A DNA stretch of 64,000 nucleotides from an uncultured Bacilli bacterium (GTDB lineage Bacteria; Bacillota_I; Bacilli_A; RF39; UBA660), in contig CAKPPW010000004.1 of assembly GCA_934177995.1 (NCBI GenBank), forward strand, positions 5,323 to 69,322, given 5' to 3'. Shown here piece by piece: positions 34,733 to 43,748 of this stretch. The notes under the pieces were generated by a model that was not told where the DNA came from, ran no database searches, and saw only the letters and a list, made by a program, of their open reading frames with translations. Within the stretch, counting starts at the first letter, position 1. Each line of letters begins with the position of its first letter. The translations under genes and the position numbers were made by a program.

Positions 34733-35362
34733 AACTTTAATCTTATTTTTAAGAGCATAATTAGAAACACTTCTAAAGTTTTCATCATATGGGTATGTTT
34801 CTTGTCCAAACTTTAACCACATTTCTGAAAAAGATTCACCATTATTTAATAGCTCTTTAACTCTTTCATTATTAATAACCTCATTATTTGGTTGATTGTT
34901 AAGATCTATACAATTTTCTTCATCATATAACTTGCTTTGTAAATCACACTCTAATTTATCACATTGATAAGCGAAGATAGCTTCTTTTGTTTCTTTGGCA
35001 TCAAACTCTAAAAATAACTCTTCTAGTTTTTCCCCATCAATTAATCCATCTAGGATAGTATGAACAGCTTTATGTTCAATTATCTCTTTACTTTTACTAT
35101 CAATTTCAAACTGGGTTAAATCACCAATTACTGTTTCACCAAGTTCATGAATAGCAAGCATTAAAATAACTTTTTCTAGATTTACATCATACTGGTACTC
35201 ACTTTTCATAGCAATAGCAAGCATTTGAACACCATAAATATGTTCAGCAATACTTTCAAGTCTTTTCCTTTTTAGATTCCAAACTTTCCAACCACTCCTA
35301 ACAACATCTTTTAGTTTATTGCAAAGAACATAATAGTTAATTACTTTTTCTTCTTTTGACAT
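34715..35362 (-). CDS. HD-domain phosphohydrolase (YfbR/HDDC2-like)
   Basis: 215 residues. It has the layout of the HD_3/YfbR-type family: RLESIAEHIYGVQMLA (first His), then LAIHELGETVIGDLT where the family has HDLAE--VGDIT, and CDKLECDLQSKLY supplying the last Asp. The metal-binding HD pair reads HE, a conservative change. Such enzymes usually dephosphorylate deoxynucleoside monophosphates, but substrate is not certain here. The protein is cytosolic, single domain. The gene converges on mtnN across a bidirectional terminator. Confidence 0.82.
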   Translation of the reverse strand: MSKEEKVINYYVLCNKLKDVVRSGWKVWNLKRKRLESIAEHIYGVQMLAIAMKSEYQYDVNLEKVILMLAIHELGETVIGDLTQFEIDSKSKEIIEHKAVHTILDGLIDGEKLEELFLEFDAKETKEAIFAYQCDKLECDLQSKLYDEENCIDLNNQPNNEVINNERVKELLNNGESFSEMWLKFGQETYPYDENFRSVSNYALKNKIKVKKHLP

Positions 35363-35490
35363 AATGTTTTCCTTTCTATAATTTATTATAATAATGATTA
35401 TAAATTTTACAATATTTTATGATAATAGTAGAAGATATATTTCTAATGATAAATAAAAATCACTATCTAGAGTGATTCTTAGTATCGCCA

Positions 35491-36002
35491 CTAAGGAGTT
35501 TTGCAACCATTATTAGCCATGTGTTGTTTTATAGGACAATTAACTATTACAAAGTTGCTTTTAAATGAAAGGCCATTATTTAATGCTATTTTACAGTTGG
35601 TCTTTAAGATGAATGATTTGTTACTTTTTTTTTAACACTAAAAGTAATCGTTGTTTTACTATTTGCTTGTACCTCATCTGGTTTGATAGTTAAAGTACCA
35701 TTGTTATAAGTATATTGTAATTCAGTAGCACTAGTATTATTTATTGTTACACTACCATCTACAAAGTCAACTAAAGTAGTATTTAAAATATCAGTTACTA
35801 CTGGATTTTGGTAACTAGTATTTGTATCATTATTGATTTCAATGGTGTAGGTTAATATTCCATCTATCCAATTAGTTTTATCAGCACTTTTAACTAAAGT
35901 TAAACCATCAACTATGTTAACTATTGAGGTATTAGATGTTAGTGATGTTGGAACACTATTATAAGTACCAGTTGATGTTACTTGATTAGATAATTCATTC
36001 AT
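35491..36002 (-). pseudogene. Frameshifted DUF11 repeat-domain protein
   Basis: ATG at 36002 follows AGGAGG. Residues about 30-125 form a DUF11-type beta-sandwich repeat (VDGLTLVKSADKTNWIDG, LTYTIEINNDTN, NPVVTDILN, TLTIKPDEVQANSKTTITFSV). At 35625-35633 a run of nine A (minus strand) ends the frame soon after VKKK. With ten A the reading continues KSNKSFILKTNCKIALN through FVIVNC to a TAG at 35491, a sensible extension of about 40 residues. No signal peptide is visible, although DUF11 proteins are usually at the surface or on spores. Confidence 0.65.
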
Positions 36003-36046
36003 GAAAATTCCTCCTATCAATATATATGATTTTAAATCATTAAATA

Positions 36047-36457
36047 TTATTTTTTTATTTTAACTTTATCTTTGATTGGTAGGAGGGAGGCTATATCATT
36101 ATTGTTTATAGATACTAATTTAGTAAGAGTCTTTTCTTGTTCTATAGTTACAGTATTTGGAACTTTAATTATAGCAAGCCTTTTATTTATGTAAGCTTCA
36201 TATATAGCATATCCTAAGTAATCAACTAATATATCCTTATAATTATAAACTCCTTGTCTAAATTGGTATAATTCTCTTCCCTCTAAAATACTATTTATAT
36301 CAATATTATAAAACTCTTCCATAAAGGCTTTAATACTATTTTCAGAAAATGTATTTCTATCTACTGGGAAAAAAGATATAAAACCTCCAGCTTTGTTTAT
36401 TATACCTTGTCTATTAATAGGTAGATTAGGGTAAGAATAAATTTTTAAATTTTTCAA
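36047..36457 (-). CDS. Protein of unknown function next to the DUF11 gene
   Basis: About 136 residues, no signal peptide. It reads as a compact alpha/beta protein, with LPINRQGIINKAGGFISFFP near the N-terminus and a Lys/Ile-rich end. AGGTGAT upstream fits TTG at 36457 better than GTG at 36466. It lies 44 bases upstream of the DUF11 gene on the same strand and is probably co-transcribed with it. No family recognised. Confidence 0.6.
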   Translation of the reverse strand: MKNLKIYSYPNLPINRQGIINKAGGFISFFPVDRNTFSENSIKAFMEEFYNIDINSILEGRELYQFRQGVYNYKDILVDYLGYAIYEAYINKRLAIIKVPNTVTIEQEKTLTKLVSINNNDIASLLPIKDKVKIKK

Positions 36458-36502
36458 GCATATCACCTTAATAAATAATATGACAAAAATCTTAAAAGTT
36501 TC

Positions 36503-36532
36503 TTGCTAATTAAATAATTTATATGTTAAAAT
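36503..36532 (+). promoter_or_regulatory. Promoter of tRNA-Thr
   Basis: TTGCTA (36503-36508) and TAAAAT (36527-36532) with an 18-base spacer, 11 bases before the tRNA. TTGCTA recurs in the valS leader promoter. Confidence 0.6.
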
Positions 36533-36543
36533 TTAAGTGTACT

Positions 36544-36617
36544 GCCGGTATAGTTTAGTGGTAAAACAGATCCTTGGTAAGGATCAGCGGTAAGTTCAAT
36601 TCTTACTTCCGGCACCA
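36544..36617 (+). tRNA. tRNA-Thr (anticodon GGU)
   Basis: 74 bases with encoded CCA. The acceptor GCCGGTA pairs with TTCCGGC (one T-T mismatch), the D arm is GTTT/AAAC, the anticodon stem GATCC/GGATC is perfect with loop TTGGTAA, and the T arm is GTAAG-TTCAATT-CTTAC. The D loop and variable loop are short. Confidence 0.93.
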
Positions 36618-36631
36618 GATTTAGATAATAT

Positions 36632-36668
36632 AAAAACTACTTTCAAATTAAGCTGAAGGTGTTTTTTT
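36632..36668 (+). terminator. Terminator after tRNA-Thr
   Basis: AAACTACTTTCA pairs with TGAAGGTGTTT (one mismatch, two G-T) around AATTAAGC and is followed by a run of T. Confidence 0.65.
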
Positions 36669-36888
36669 CATTTTATTGAATTAATTCTAATCATTTTTTG
36701 ATATTTTGTTCTTGCTTAAACTCTTTAATTAATACTTGAACTTGTCCTTATAAAACTTTAACTTTATTCTTTATAAATATTACAGGCTTTGGTATTGTAA
36801 GACTAATATTTCTAATGATATACTTTGATATGAAGAAGTATGTCTTATTGCGATATTGTTGAAAAAACTAGTAGAAGAGGTGATAGAA

Positions 36889-37545
36889 TTGTTTAACAAT
36901 ATAAAAAGCATTATAAGTAGTACTAATAAGAATTATATAACCATACTTGGTTTTGCTGTTACAATCTTTGTTGTATTTCTAACTTCATATTTAACAACTA
37001 AAACTAATAAAAAGAATACAACAAATGATTATTTTAAGAAAGAAGGAATTGCTAATCAAAGGGAAATATTGGATTTTTGGAGTAATTTGTTAATTTACAA
37101 TGATTATAAAATACCTGTAGCTGTTTATAAAAAAGCTGCTAAATTAGAAAAAAACTTAAGTTTAGAAGATACTATAAAAATAATTCAACAAGAAAGTATT
37201 ATTTATTCATCAAAAGAAACCAATGCTGCACTTGCAACATATCTTCAATTTTCTTACAAAAAAGATAACAGTGATAGTAAGGCTTTATCAAATACTCTAT
37301 TAAAGAAAATTAGAAATGTTCAAATAATAATTCTTGTATTACGGATAGTTAAACGCATGAAATATGATTTTACAGGTGAAAAAATAGATACTCTAGATTT
37401 ACTAAAAATAAGAATAAAGGATTTAAATATTAAAAAGAAAATACTAGCACGATATTTTATTATTTATTATTTTATCAAGGAACGGTTCCTCAAATTGCTT
37501 TCATTAGCATTAATTATAACATTAGTGTTAATATTTTTAAGTTGA
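36889..37545 (+). CDS. Bitopic membrane protein of unknown function
   Basis: About 218 residues. One transmembrane helix near the N-terminus (about 15-36, FAVTIFVVFLTSYL), a basic helical cytoplasmic domain, and a second helix at the extreme C-terminus (LLSLALIITLVLIFLS). AGAGGTGAT fits the TTG at 36889. An upstream TTG at 36856 lacks a ribosome binding site. No family recognised. It converges on the LysR gene with only one base between stop codons. Confidence 0.65.
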   Translation: MFNNIKSIISSTNKNYITILGFAVTIFVVFLTSYLTTKTNKKNTTNDYFKKEGIANQREILDFWSNLLIYNDYKIPVAVYKKAAKLEKNLSLEDTIKIIQQESIIYSSKETNAALATYLQFSYKKDNSDSKALSNTLLKKIRNVQIIILVLRIVKRMKYDFTGEKIDTLDLLKIRIKDLNIKKKILARYFIIYYFIKERFLKLLSLALIITLVLIFLS

Positions 37546-37546
37546 C

Positions 37547-38446
37547 TTACTTTGTATTTAAACTTTTTGTTATCATTTCTATTAATTTTTTGACGCTGTA
37601 ATTAGGCGTTTTTTTGTCTATAGTAGCAATACCAATAAATCTTTTAGGTATTTTAGGTGCTACTTCTATTTCATATAATAAATTACTTTCTAACTCTGTT
37701 TTTATAAATTCTTTTGTGGCATAGCCAATACCAAACCCCGCTTTAACTAGGTCCATAATCAAGTTATAACTTACAACCTCTAGGTGGGGAGTTAAATTTA
37801 TATTATTTTCTCTTAAATAATTGTTAAGATATGTTCTTGTATTTGAAGGCAATTTTTGAAAAATTAATGGAAAGGAGTCTAAATTTTTTAATTTTATCTT
37901 ACCCTTTGTTAAATCATAATATTTTTTGTTACCTACGAAAGTATCTTGCACATCAGTTAATGGAATTATTTTTAAATCTTTATCTTCATTCATTGGCATG
38001 TTTAAAAATAATATATCGAGGTTTCCATTTCTTAAATCTTTGATTAAATTATTTGTAAGATTGTTTACTATTTGGATATCAATTTTTGGATATGCTTCGT
38101 GAAATTTTTCAAGATAAGGCATTACGACATGTCTACATACAGTGGTTGAAACACCAATTCTAATAATACCACTATCTAAATTTTTTAAGTTTGATAATGC
38201 ATTTTCACCATTACTGATACTTTCAATACCAGTTTTTACGTATTCAAATAATACTTTTCCTTCATCAGTTAATATCATTCCATGTTTTGTTCTAGTAAAT
38301 AGGCTAACACCAAGTTGATTTTCTAATTTCTTAATTTGAAAAGTAATGGCTGGCTGAGAAATAAAAAGTACGTCAGCCGCAGCAGAAATACTTCCATTTT
38401 TAGCAACAACATAGAAAATACGATACAAGTCTAGATTAATATTCAT
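37547..38446 (-). CDS. LysR-family transcriptional regulator
   Basis: 299 residues: an N-terminal winged helix-turn-helix (about 1-60; FYVVAKNGSISAAADVLFIS, QPAITFQIKKLENQLG), a linker helix, and a periplasmic-binding-like effector domain (about 90-295; GIIRIGVSTTVCRHVVMPYL). Typical length. It is divergent from an unknown 158-residue protein, with an AT-rich imperfect palindrome at 38469-38497 in the shared upstream region that could be its operator. Effector unknown. Confidence 0.93.
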   Translation of the reverse strand: MNINLDLYRIFYVVAKNGSISAAADVLFISQPAITFQIKKLENQLGVSLFTRTKHGMILTDEGKVLFEYVKTGIESISNGENALSNLKNLDSGIIRIGVSTTVCRHVVMPYLEKFHEAYPKIDIQIVNNLTNNLIKDLRNGNLDILFLNMPMNEDKDLKIIPLTDVQDTFVGNKKYYDLTKGKIKLKNLDSFPLIFQKLPSNTRTYLNNYLRENNINLTPHLEVVSYNLIMDLVKAGFGIGYATKEFIKTELESNLLYEIEVAPKIPKRFIGIATIDKKTPNYSVKKLIEMITKSLNTK

Positions 38447-38468
38447 AATATAAACACCTCTTATAGTT

Positions 38469-38497
38469 AATATAAATAATATATATTATATTTATAT
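38469..38497. promoter_or_regulatory. Imperfect palindrome between lysR and divergent gene
   Basis: TATAAATAATAT and ATTATATTTATA form an imperfect dyad in the 89-base divergent region, 23 bases from the LysR start. LysR proteins bind such sites, but the AT-rich background makes chance symmetry likely. Confidence 0.35.
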
Positions 38498-38535
38498 CAT
38501 GCTTTTTAGTATAATTCAATTAGGGAGATGAAATT

Positions 38536-39012
38536 ATGATTGAATTAGAAGAAGTAGAAAAAGGATTTGAACTTTATGAAAAAGTTAAAAGTATTATTCT
38601 TGCTAAAAAAGATAATAAAAGCTTTAAATATGATTATCATCAACATCATTTATATGAAGAAGATGAATATCCTGGAATAAGTGAAAATTATTATAATGAG
38701 GAAGGCAGTGTGGAATTTGAAAATGTTTCTGGTAAAACTATAAGATTAGAAATTCGTCGTTGGCATTTTCATATGCATAATGGTTACAGTAGACTATCTG
38801 GTTTTCCTTGCCTTAGAGCAAACATATATGAGATATCTAATGAAGAAGAGAATGTTTTATGGTGTTTGAAAGAAGAGGCTTGGAGATTTGGTTACAAAAT
38901 AGTAGTATCTGATTTAGAAATTCCCTATGAGATTCTAGAGGAAAAGAATAATAGTCAAATAAAAGATATAAAATCCACTACTGATATTAGTAAAAAACTC
39001 GTTCTTAAATAG
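38536..39012 (+). CDS. Protein of unknown function, divergent from lysR
   Basis: 158 residues, soluble, acidic. A His-rich loop YDYHQHHLYEEDEYPG (about 34-49) and a conserved-looking RRWHFHMHNGYSRL strand (about 75-88) suggest a metal or ligand site, but no known motif can be named. The C-terminus is Lys-rich. AGGGAGATG precedes the ATG. Divergent arrangement with lysR makes it a candidate target of that regulator. Confidence 0.65.
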   Translation: MIELEEVEKGFELYEKVKSIILAKKDNKSFKYDYHQHHLYEEDEYPGISENYYNEEGSVEFENVSGKTIRLEIRRWHFHMHNGYSRLSGFPCLRANIYEISNEEENVLWCLKEEAWRFGYKIVVSDLEIPYEILEEKNNSQIKDIKSTTDISKKLVLK

Positions 39013-39100
39013 AATATGTGTAACACTACTTGAATAATATTATTGAACTATAAAATAGATTGTGTTATTATAGCCTTAAATTTTGTAGGGAGATGATTAT

Positions 39101-39736
39101 ATGAAATTTGTAGTAGATAAAGACCTAGTCAAAGAAACAATTCAAAATTATACAACCTCTGATAATAAAATAATTATTACTTTTTTTGACGGTTCAACTT
39201 ATGAACTACCTTTAACAGAATATAATGAAAAAAGAATATTAAATGAAATGGTTAAACAAACACAAGATATAGCGGAAATAGGGTATCAAGCAAATGCTAT
39301 AATTTGCCAAAAATAAGAAAAGAAGCGCAAGATATTATTATTTACTCTTACATGTGCAGTAGTTACTTTGGCGGATGTTGCAGGCTTTTCTACTGATACC
39401 CTAGAGAATATAAGACCTGCTTTGATTGCTTTAGGTAGTGCTTCTATTTTTGGTGTTACAATTGGTAGCCTAAAGTATAAAATTCAAAATGACAAAATTG
39501 AAGAAGTGAGGAAATATGCCATGTATTTATCAATTAGGGAAAGATTAGAAAATATATATGATTATAATTTATTTAATGGGATAAAAGAACCAAAATTACC
39601 ATTAAATATAAATACTTTGGATAATTATTCTTTATATGATATAAAAAGAATTAGTAATAATTTAGAAAAATGTGAAAAGTATTCTTTTGGTAAAAATAAT
39701 AGTAATAAAATGCTAGTTAAGAAAATGGGACAGTAA
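39101..39736 (+). pseudogene. Unknown membrane protein interrupted by a TAA stop
   Basis: ATG at 39101 (after AGGGAGATG) opens a 71-codon frame ending AIICQK-TAA at 39314-39316. The same frame continues without another stop to 39736, reading EKKRKILLFTLTCAVVTLAD, a good transmembrane segment that has no start codon of its own, then a second hydrophobic part (ALIALGSASIFGVTIGSL). The two pieces look like one 211-residue protein with two membrane helices, split by a CAA-to-TAA change. An internal TTG at 39368 would lose half of the first helix. Family unknown. Confidence 0.6.
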
Positions 39737-39829
39737 TCTTTCTTTTTTACATTATAGTTTCGTTTTATATAAAATAGTGATGTTTAATTACAAACTATGA
39801 TAAAATGGTAAATATGAGAGGGGAAAACT

Positions 39830-40822
39830 ATGAAACAAGAAAACGAATTAGTTCAAAGAATAGAAAGTCATTATGTAGGTGAAGATTGTATTCAGGTAAT
39901 GGCACCATATAAAAATCAAATTGCTATCTTCAATAAAGATGGACTTACATTTTTTCATAATGTAAGTTCACATGCTATGATTAATAAATATTTAGAAGAT
40001 GAAAGAAGAAAAAACTTTCCATATTCTAATATTCCAACATATCAATCAATAAAGTTTTCACGTGGTAAAATTAATTTTACTAATCAAATTTTTGATTTTG
40101 AGACTCCTTATATTAGAATGGTCGATGGTCATCTTATTGAAAGCTTTGCGGTTAGAGATAATAATCAAGCTTTACTTATTAACAGGCTTTTAACTGGCTC
40201 TAAGAAAACTAGTTATGTAACAAGAGATGAACTTGAAAAATTATATAAAAAATCTGAAAATAGATTTATTTTATATTTAGAAGATTTAAAACATTTTGAC
40301 CAGAAAATATCAGATAATGCAGATTTTCAGTTACTTTTTGATGAAACTAAAATACTTGATTATATTGAAAGACAGGTTGTTGAGGTGACGGCCGAATTTA
40401 GAAAATATATAGGAAAAAATCCAAATTCGACAGTAGGAAGTTATTTATTAAATCATCCAATTTTTTTGGACTTTGTAGAGCAAAGTACTAAGAATTTCGA
40501 TATAAATGGTATGAAGTTTGAGATACCTTTAATAAATGCTGATGCTATAATTGTAGAAAGTAATAATGATGACATGTCAATACAGTATGTTGAAACTAGT
40601 TTTATTAATGCTGATAATTATAAAGTTGATAGTACTAATATTCCTATTAATAAATATACTTTAGAACAATTAAAGTATTTATCTCCAATAATACTTAAAA
40701 CTAAAGAACCAAGAATACCACTTAGATTGAATCCTGGGGTAGATAAAGAAGACATTAAAAAAGCTAAACAAATGATTAAAGCATACAAGAATAATAGAAA
40801 TATGAAAACTGACGTATTATGA
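39830..40822 (+). CDS. Protein of unknown function (330 aa)
   Basis: Soluble, without signal or membrane segment. N-terminal half (about 1-120) is strand rich (QVMAPYKNQIAIFNKDGLTF; KFSRGKINFTNQIFDFETPY) and could be a sensor-like or immunity-like domain; residues 130-200 are helical; the C-terminus is basic. No catalytic motif recognised. AGAGGGG before the ATG. Lies in a run of unknown genes between lysR and the MATE fusion gene. Confidence 0.65.
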   Translation: MKQENELVQRIESHYVGEDCIQVMAPYKNQIAIFNKDGLTFFHNVSSHAMINKYLEDERRKNFPYSNIPTYQSIKFSRGKINFTNQIFDFETPYIRMVDGHLIESFAVRDNNQALLINRLLTGSKKTSYVTRDELEKLYKKSENRFILYLEDLKHFDQKISDNADFQLLFDETKILDYIERQVVEVTAEFRKYIGKNPNSTVGSYLLNHPIFLDFVEQSTKNFDINGMKFEIPLINADAIIVESNNDDMSIQYVETSFINADNYKVDSTNIPINKYTLEQLKYLSPIILKTKEPRIPLRLNPGVDKEDIKKAKQMIKAYKNNRNMKTDVL

Positions 40823-40935
40823 AACACTTAGGAAATTAAAAATGTCTTACAAACAATTATTTAAGTACTTATAAGCATTGTTATATCGATTAAGTATTAA
40901 TTTTTATTTTTGGTAAAAAATTTAGGGGGATAAAA

Positions 40936-41610
40936 ATGCAAGAAAAGGAATGGAAAATATACTGTGAAAAATCAGATGCCTTATTAATAGAAGGGTTGGA
41001 GAAGGGGCTTATAAGTCTTTATGATAATAAATTGATAGAAAAACTGCGTAATATATATTATGGTGGTGTTCCTGCTTCAATAATTTTGCTATCTGATGCT
41101 ATGACAAATGGATATTGTTATGATAGAGCTTTCTTGCTAGCTCGAGCATTTCTAGATACAGATGATGATATTAACTTGATTTATGCAACGGTAGATAGTT
41201 TAAGACTTAATCCTGAATACATTTGTGATGATTCTTTATATGCCGATCACTGTATCGTTTCACGAACGACTAAAGATGGAAAATGCCTAATTTATGATAC
41301 TTCAACAGGACTTGCTTATGATAAAGAAATGTATTGGCTGATAGAAAATCCTAAAATTAGAAAAATAGATAATAAAGAATCTATTAGAAAATTCTTGTTA
41401 GAAGAAGAAAAAATAAATCCAAATTGTACCAAAAGTGATAAATATGTGGCAGAAATAATTTTACCTATGCTTGAGGTGAAAGCCTTGCAAGAAGACGAGA
41501 TGTACTCGGCTAAAGGAATAAAACTATTGCAAAGAGAAATAGAACACTATAAACAAGAGATCGGTTATACTACAAAAAATAAGTTGCTTATCAAAACTGA
41601 TAAAAATTAA
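40936..41610 (+). CDS. Possible transglutaminase/papain-fold protein
   Basis: 224 residues, soluble. The arrangement TNGYCYDRAFLLARAFL (Cys at about 58 at the start of a helix), then YADHCIVSR (His about 101) and LIYDTSTGLAYDK (Asp about 115) matches the Cys-His-Asp order and spacing of transglutaminase/papain-like folds. The family cannot be named, and activity is inference. The C-terminal third is helical and charged. AGGGGG precedes the ATG, and a terminator follows. Confidence 0.55.
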   Translation: MQEKEWKIYCEKSDALLIEGLEKGLISLYDNKLIEKLRNIYYGGVPASIILLSDAMTNGYCYDRAFLLARAFLDTDDDINLIYATVDSLRLNPEYICDDSLYADHCIVSRTTKDGKCLIYDTSTGLAYDKEMYWLIENPKIRKIDNKESIRKFLLEEEKINPNCTKSDKYVAEIILPMLEVKALQEDEMYSAKGIKLLQREIEHYKQEIGYTTKNKLLIKTDKN

Positions 41611-41640
41611 AAGATTATTTGAAAAAAAGTAATCTTTTTT
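41609..41640 (+). terminator. Terminator before the MATE fusion gene
   Basis: AAAAGATTA pairs with TAATCTTTT around a 12-base loop, followed by T residues. Confidence 0.8.
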
Positions 41641-41708
41641 ACTTACGAAAAAAATTAAAATGTGATATATTGTAAAAGCTGTTAAAAAAAGCAAGAAAGA
41701 GGTGTTTT

Positions 41709-43688
41709 ATGAAAAAAGTAGATCTTGGAAAAGAAAATATTAATAAACTATTAATTTCATTTGCTATACCTTGTGTTATTAGTATGCTAATAAATTCAGT
41801 TTATAATATTGTTGATCAAATCTTTATTGGAAAAGGAGTAGGTACATTAGGAAATGCTGCTACTAATGTTATTTTTCCTTTAGTTATTATTTTTAATGCA
41901 GTAGCAGGACTTATTGGTAATGGAGCAGCCGCTAATTTATCATTGAAACTAGGTGAGGGTAAAAAAGAAGAAGGAGGTAAGATAGTAGGAAGTGCAGTTA
42001 CTGTTTCTATAATCTTTTCTATAGTATTAAGTGTTATTGCTTATTTCTTCTTACCAAAACTAGTTTATATGTTTGGTTGTACTAAAAATGTTTATCAGTA
42101 TGCGATAGATTATGGAAGAATAATCATTCTTGGAGCTCCATTTATGATAATTTATTCAGCCTTATCACAGTTAATTAGAGCGGATGGTTCACCAAAATAC
42201 TCAATGGTTTTACTAGTAGTAGGAGCTATTCTAAACATTATACTAGATCCAATTTTTATCTTTACCTTTAATATGGGAGTAAAAGGAGGAGCTATTGCTA
42301 CAGTTATTGGGCAAATAGTATCATTTGTAATGGCAATACTTTATCTTAGAAAAGTAAAATCAGTAAAACTAGAAAAGGAATCATTTAAAGTAGATAAGAG
42401 TATTACAAGAACTTTAGGACTTGGCCTATCATCATTTATTACTCAATCAACAGTCCTTGCTTTATTTGTTTTCATGAATAATATGATGACTAAGTATGGA
42501 GCATTAACTAAATATGGAGCAGATATACCATTATCAGTTTATGGAGTTATCTCTAAGATCAATAGTCTATATATTTCTACTATCTTAGGAATATCTATTG
42601 GAGCTCAACCTATTATTGGTTTCAATTATGGAGCAGGAAATTATGAAAGAGTAAAAGAAACATTAAGAAAAGTACTAACTATAAACTTAGTAGTTGGATT
42701 AATATTCAATATTATTTTCTATCTTTTCCCTAAAGAGATAGTTAGTATCTTTATCTCAAATAGTGATCCTAATTATAATTTGTTCTTAGAGTTTGCTGTA
42801 GTAATATGTCACTCATTCTTATTAGTAATGGGACTTAACTCCTTAGAAATGACAACATCAATCGTTGTTCAATCTCTTGGAAACGTTAAGAAAGCAACAA
42901 TGGTATCCTTTATAAGACAAATAATTTTATTTATTCCTATCGCTTGTTTTATGGCTATTTACTTACATAAAGGTATTTATGGAGTGTTAAATGCAGGACC
43001 GATTGCTGACGCCATAACATTCTTTATTGCCTTAGTTATTTTCTATTCTGAATATAGAAAACTATCTATTAAAGAAAAATCTGTTAATCTAGAAGACATA
43101 AAAATTAATAATACTTATCAAGGTAAAAAGATAGTAATAACTATATCTCGTGAGTATGGTAGTGGTGGCCATTATGTAGGAGAACTACTTGCTAAGAGAA
43201 TGGGTATTAACTTTTATGATAAGAATTTAATAAATCTAATTAGTGAAAAGAGTGGTTTATCTAAAGAATATGTAAAAGAAAATGATCAGAAGCTTGCATC
43301 ATTCAAATACGAAGATAATAATGATGATAGAATCTTTATAGCAGAAGAAAAAGTTATAAAAGACTTAGCCAAAAAAGAGTCTTGTATTATTGTTGGACGT
43401 TGTGCTGACTATATCTTAAAAGATAATAAAGATACAATTAAAGTATTCTTATATAGTAGTAGCAAAGATAAAGTTAAAAGAGCAGTTAAATACTATAACT
43501 TAGAAGAAGATAAGGCTTTAAAAGAAATAAATAAGGTAAATAATGAAAGAGCAAAACATTATAAGTATTATACTAATAGAGACTGGTATGATTTTGCTAA
43601 CTATGATATAGCTCTTAATGTTGATTATTTAGGAGTAGAGAAAACGGTAGAGTTATTAGAACAAGTAATAAGAGAAGTTAGTCATTAG
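41709..43688 (+). CDS. MATE efflux transporter fused to a cytidylate-kinase-like domain
   Basis: 659 residues. Residues 1-450 are a full MATE-family transporter with 12 predicted helices (NSVYNIVDQIFIGKG; QLIRADGSPKYSMVL; GAQPIIGFNYGAG), a cation-coupled exporter. Residues about 470-655 form a P-loop kinase of the cytidylate-kinase-like family (VITISREYGSGGHYVGELLA with GSGGHYVG as P-loop; IIVGRCADYIL; VFLYSSSKDKVKRAV). The linker is short and charged. Both halves look complete. The fusion suggests nucleotide sensing or phosphorylation coupled to transport at the inner face of the membrane. Genes downstream make lipids. Confidence 0.9.
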   Translation: MKKVDLGKENINKLLISFAIPCVISMLINSVYNIVDQIFIGKGVGTLGNAATNVIFPLVIIFNAVAGLIGNGAAANLSLKLGEGKKEEGGKIVGSAVTVSIIFSIVLSVIAYFFLPKLVYMFGCTKNVYQYAIDYGRIIILGAPFMIIYSALSQLIRADGSPKYSMVLLVVGAILNIILDPIFIFTFNMGVKGGAIATVIGQIVSFVMAILYLRKVKSVKLEKESFKVDKSITRTLGLGLSSFITQSTVLALFVFMNNMMTKYGALTKYGADIPLSVYGVISKINSLYISTILGISIGAQPIIGFNYGAGNYERVKETLRKVLTINLVVGLIFNIIFYLFPKEIVSIFISNSDPNYNLFLEFAVVICHSFLLVMGLNSLEMTTSIVVQSLGNVKKATMVSFIRQIILFIPIACFMAIYLHKGIYGVLNAGPIADAITFFIALVIFYSEYRKLSIKEKSVNLEDIKINNTYQGKKIVITISREYGSGGHYVGELLAKRMGINFYDKNLINLISEKSGLSKEYVKENDQKLASFKYEDNNDDRIFIAEEKVIKDLAKKESCIIVGRCADYILKDNKDTIKVFLYSSSKDKVKRAVKYYNLEEDKALKEINKVNNERAKHYKYYTNRDWYDFANYDIALNVDYLGVEKTVELLEQVIREVSH

Positions 43689-43748
43689 TGATTAACTTTT
43701 TTTCTATAAAAGTAAAAAGTATAGTATAATTAATAATGTGAGGTAGAT

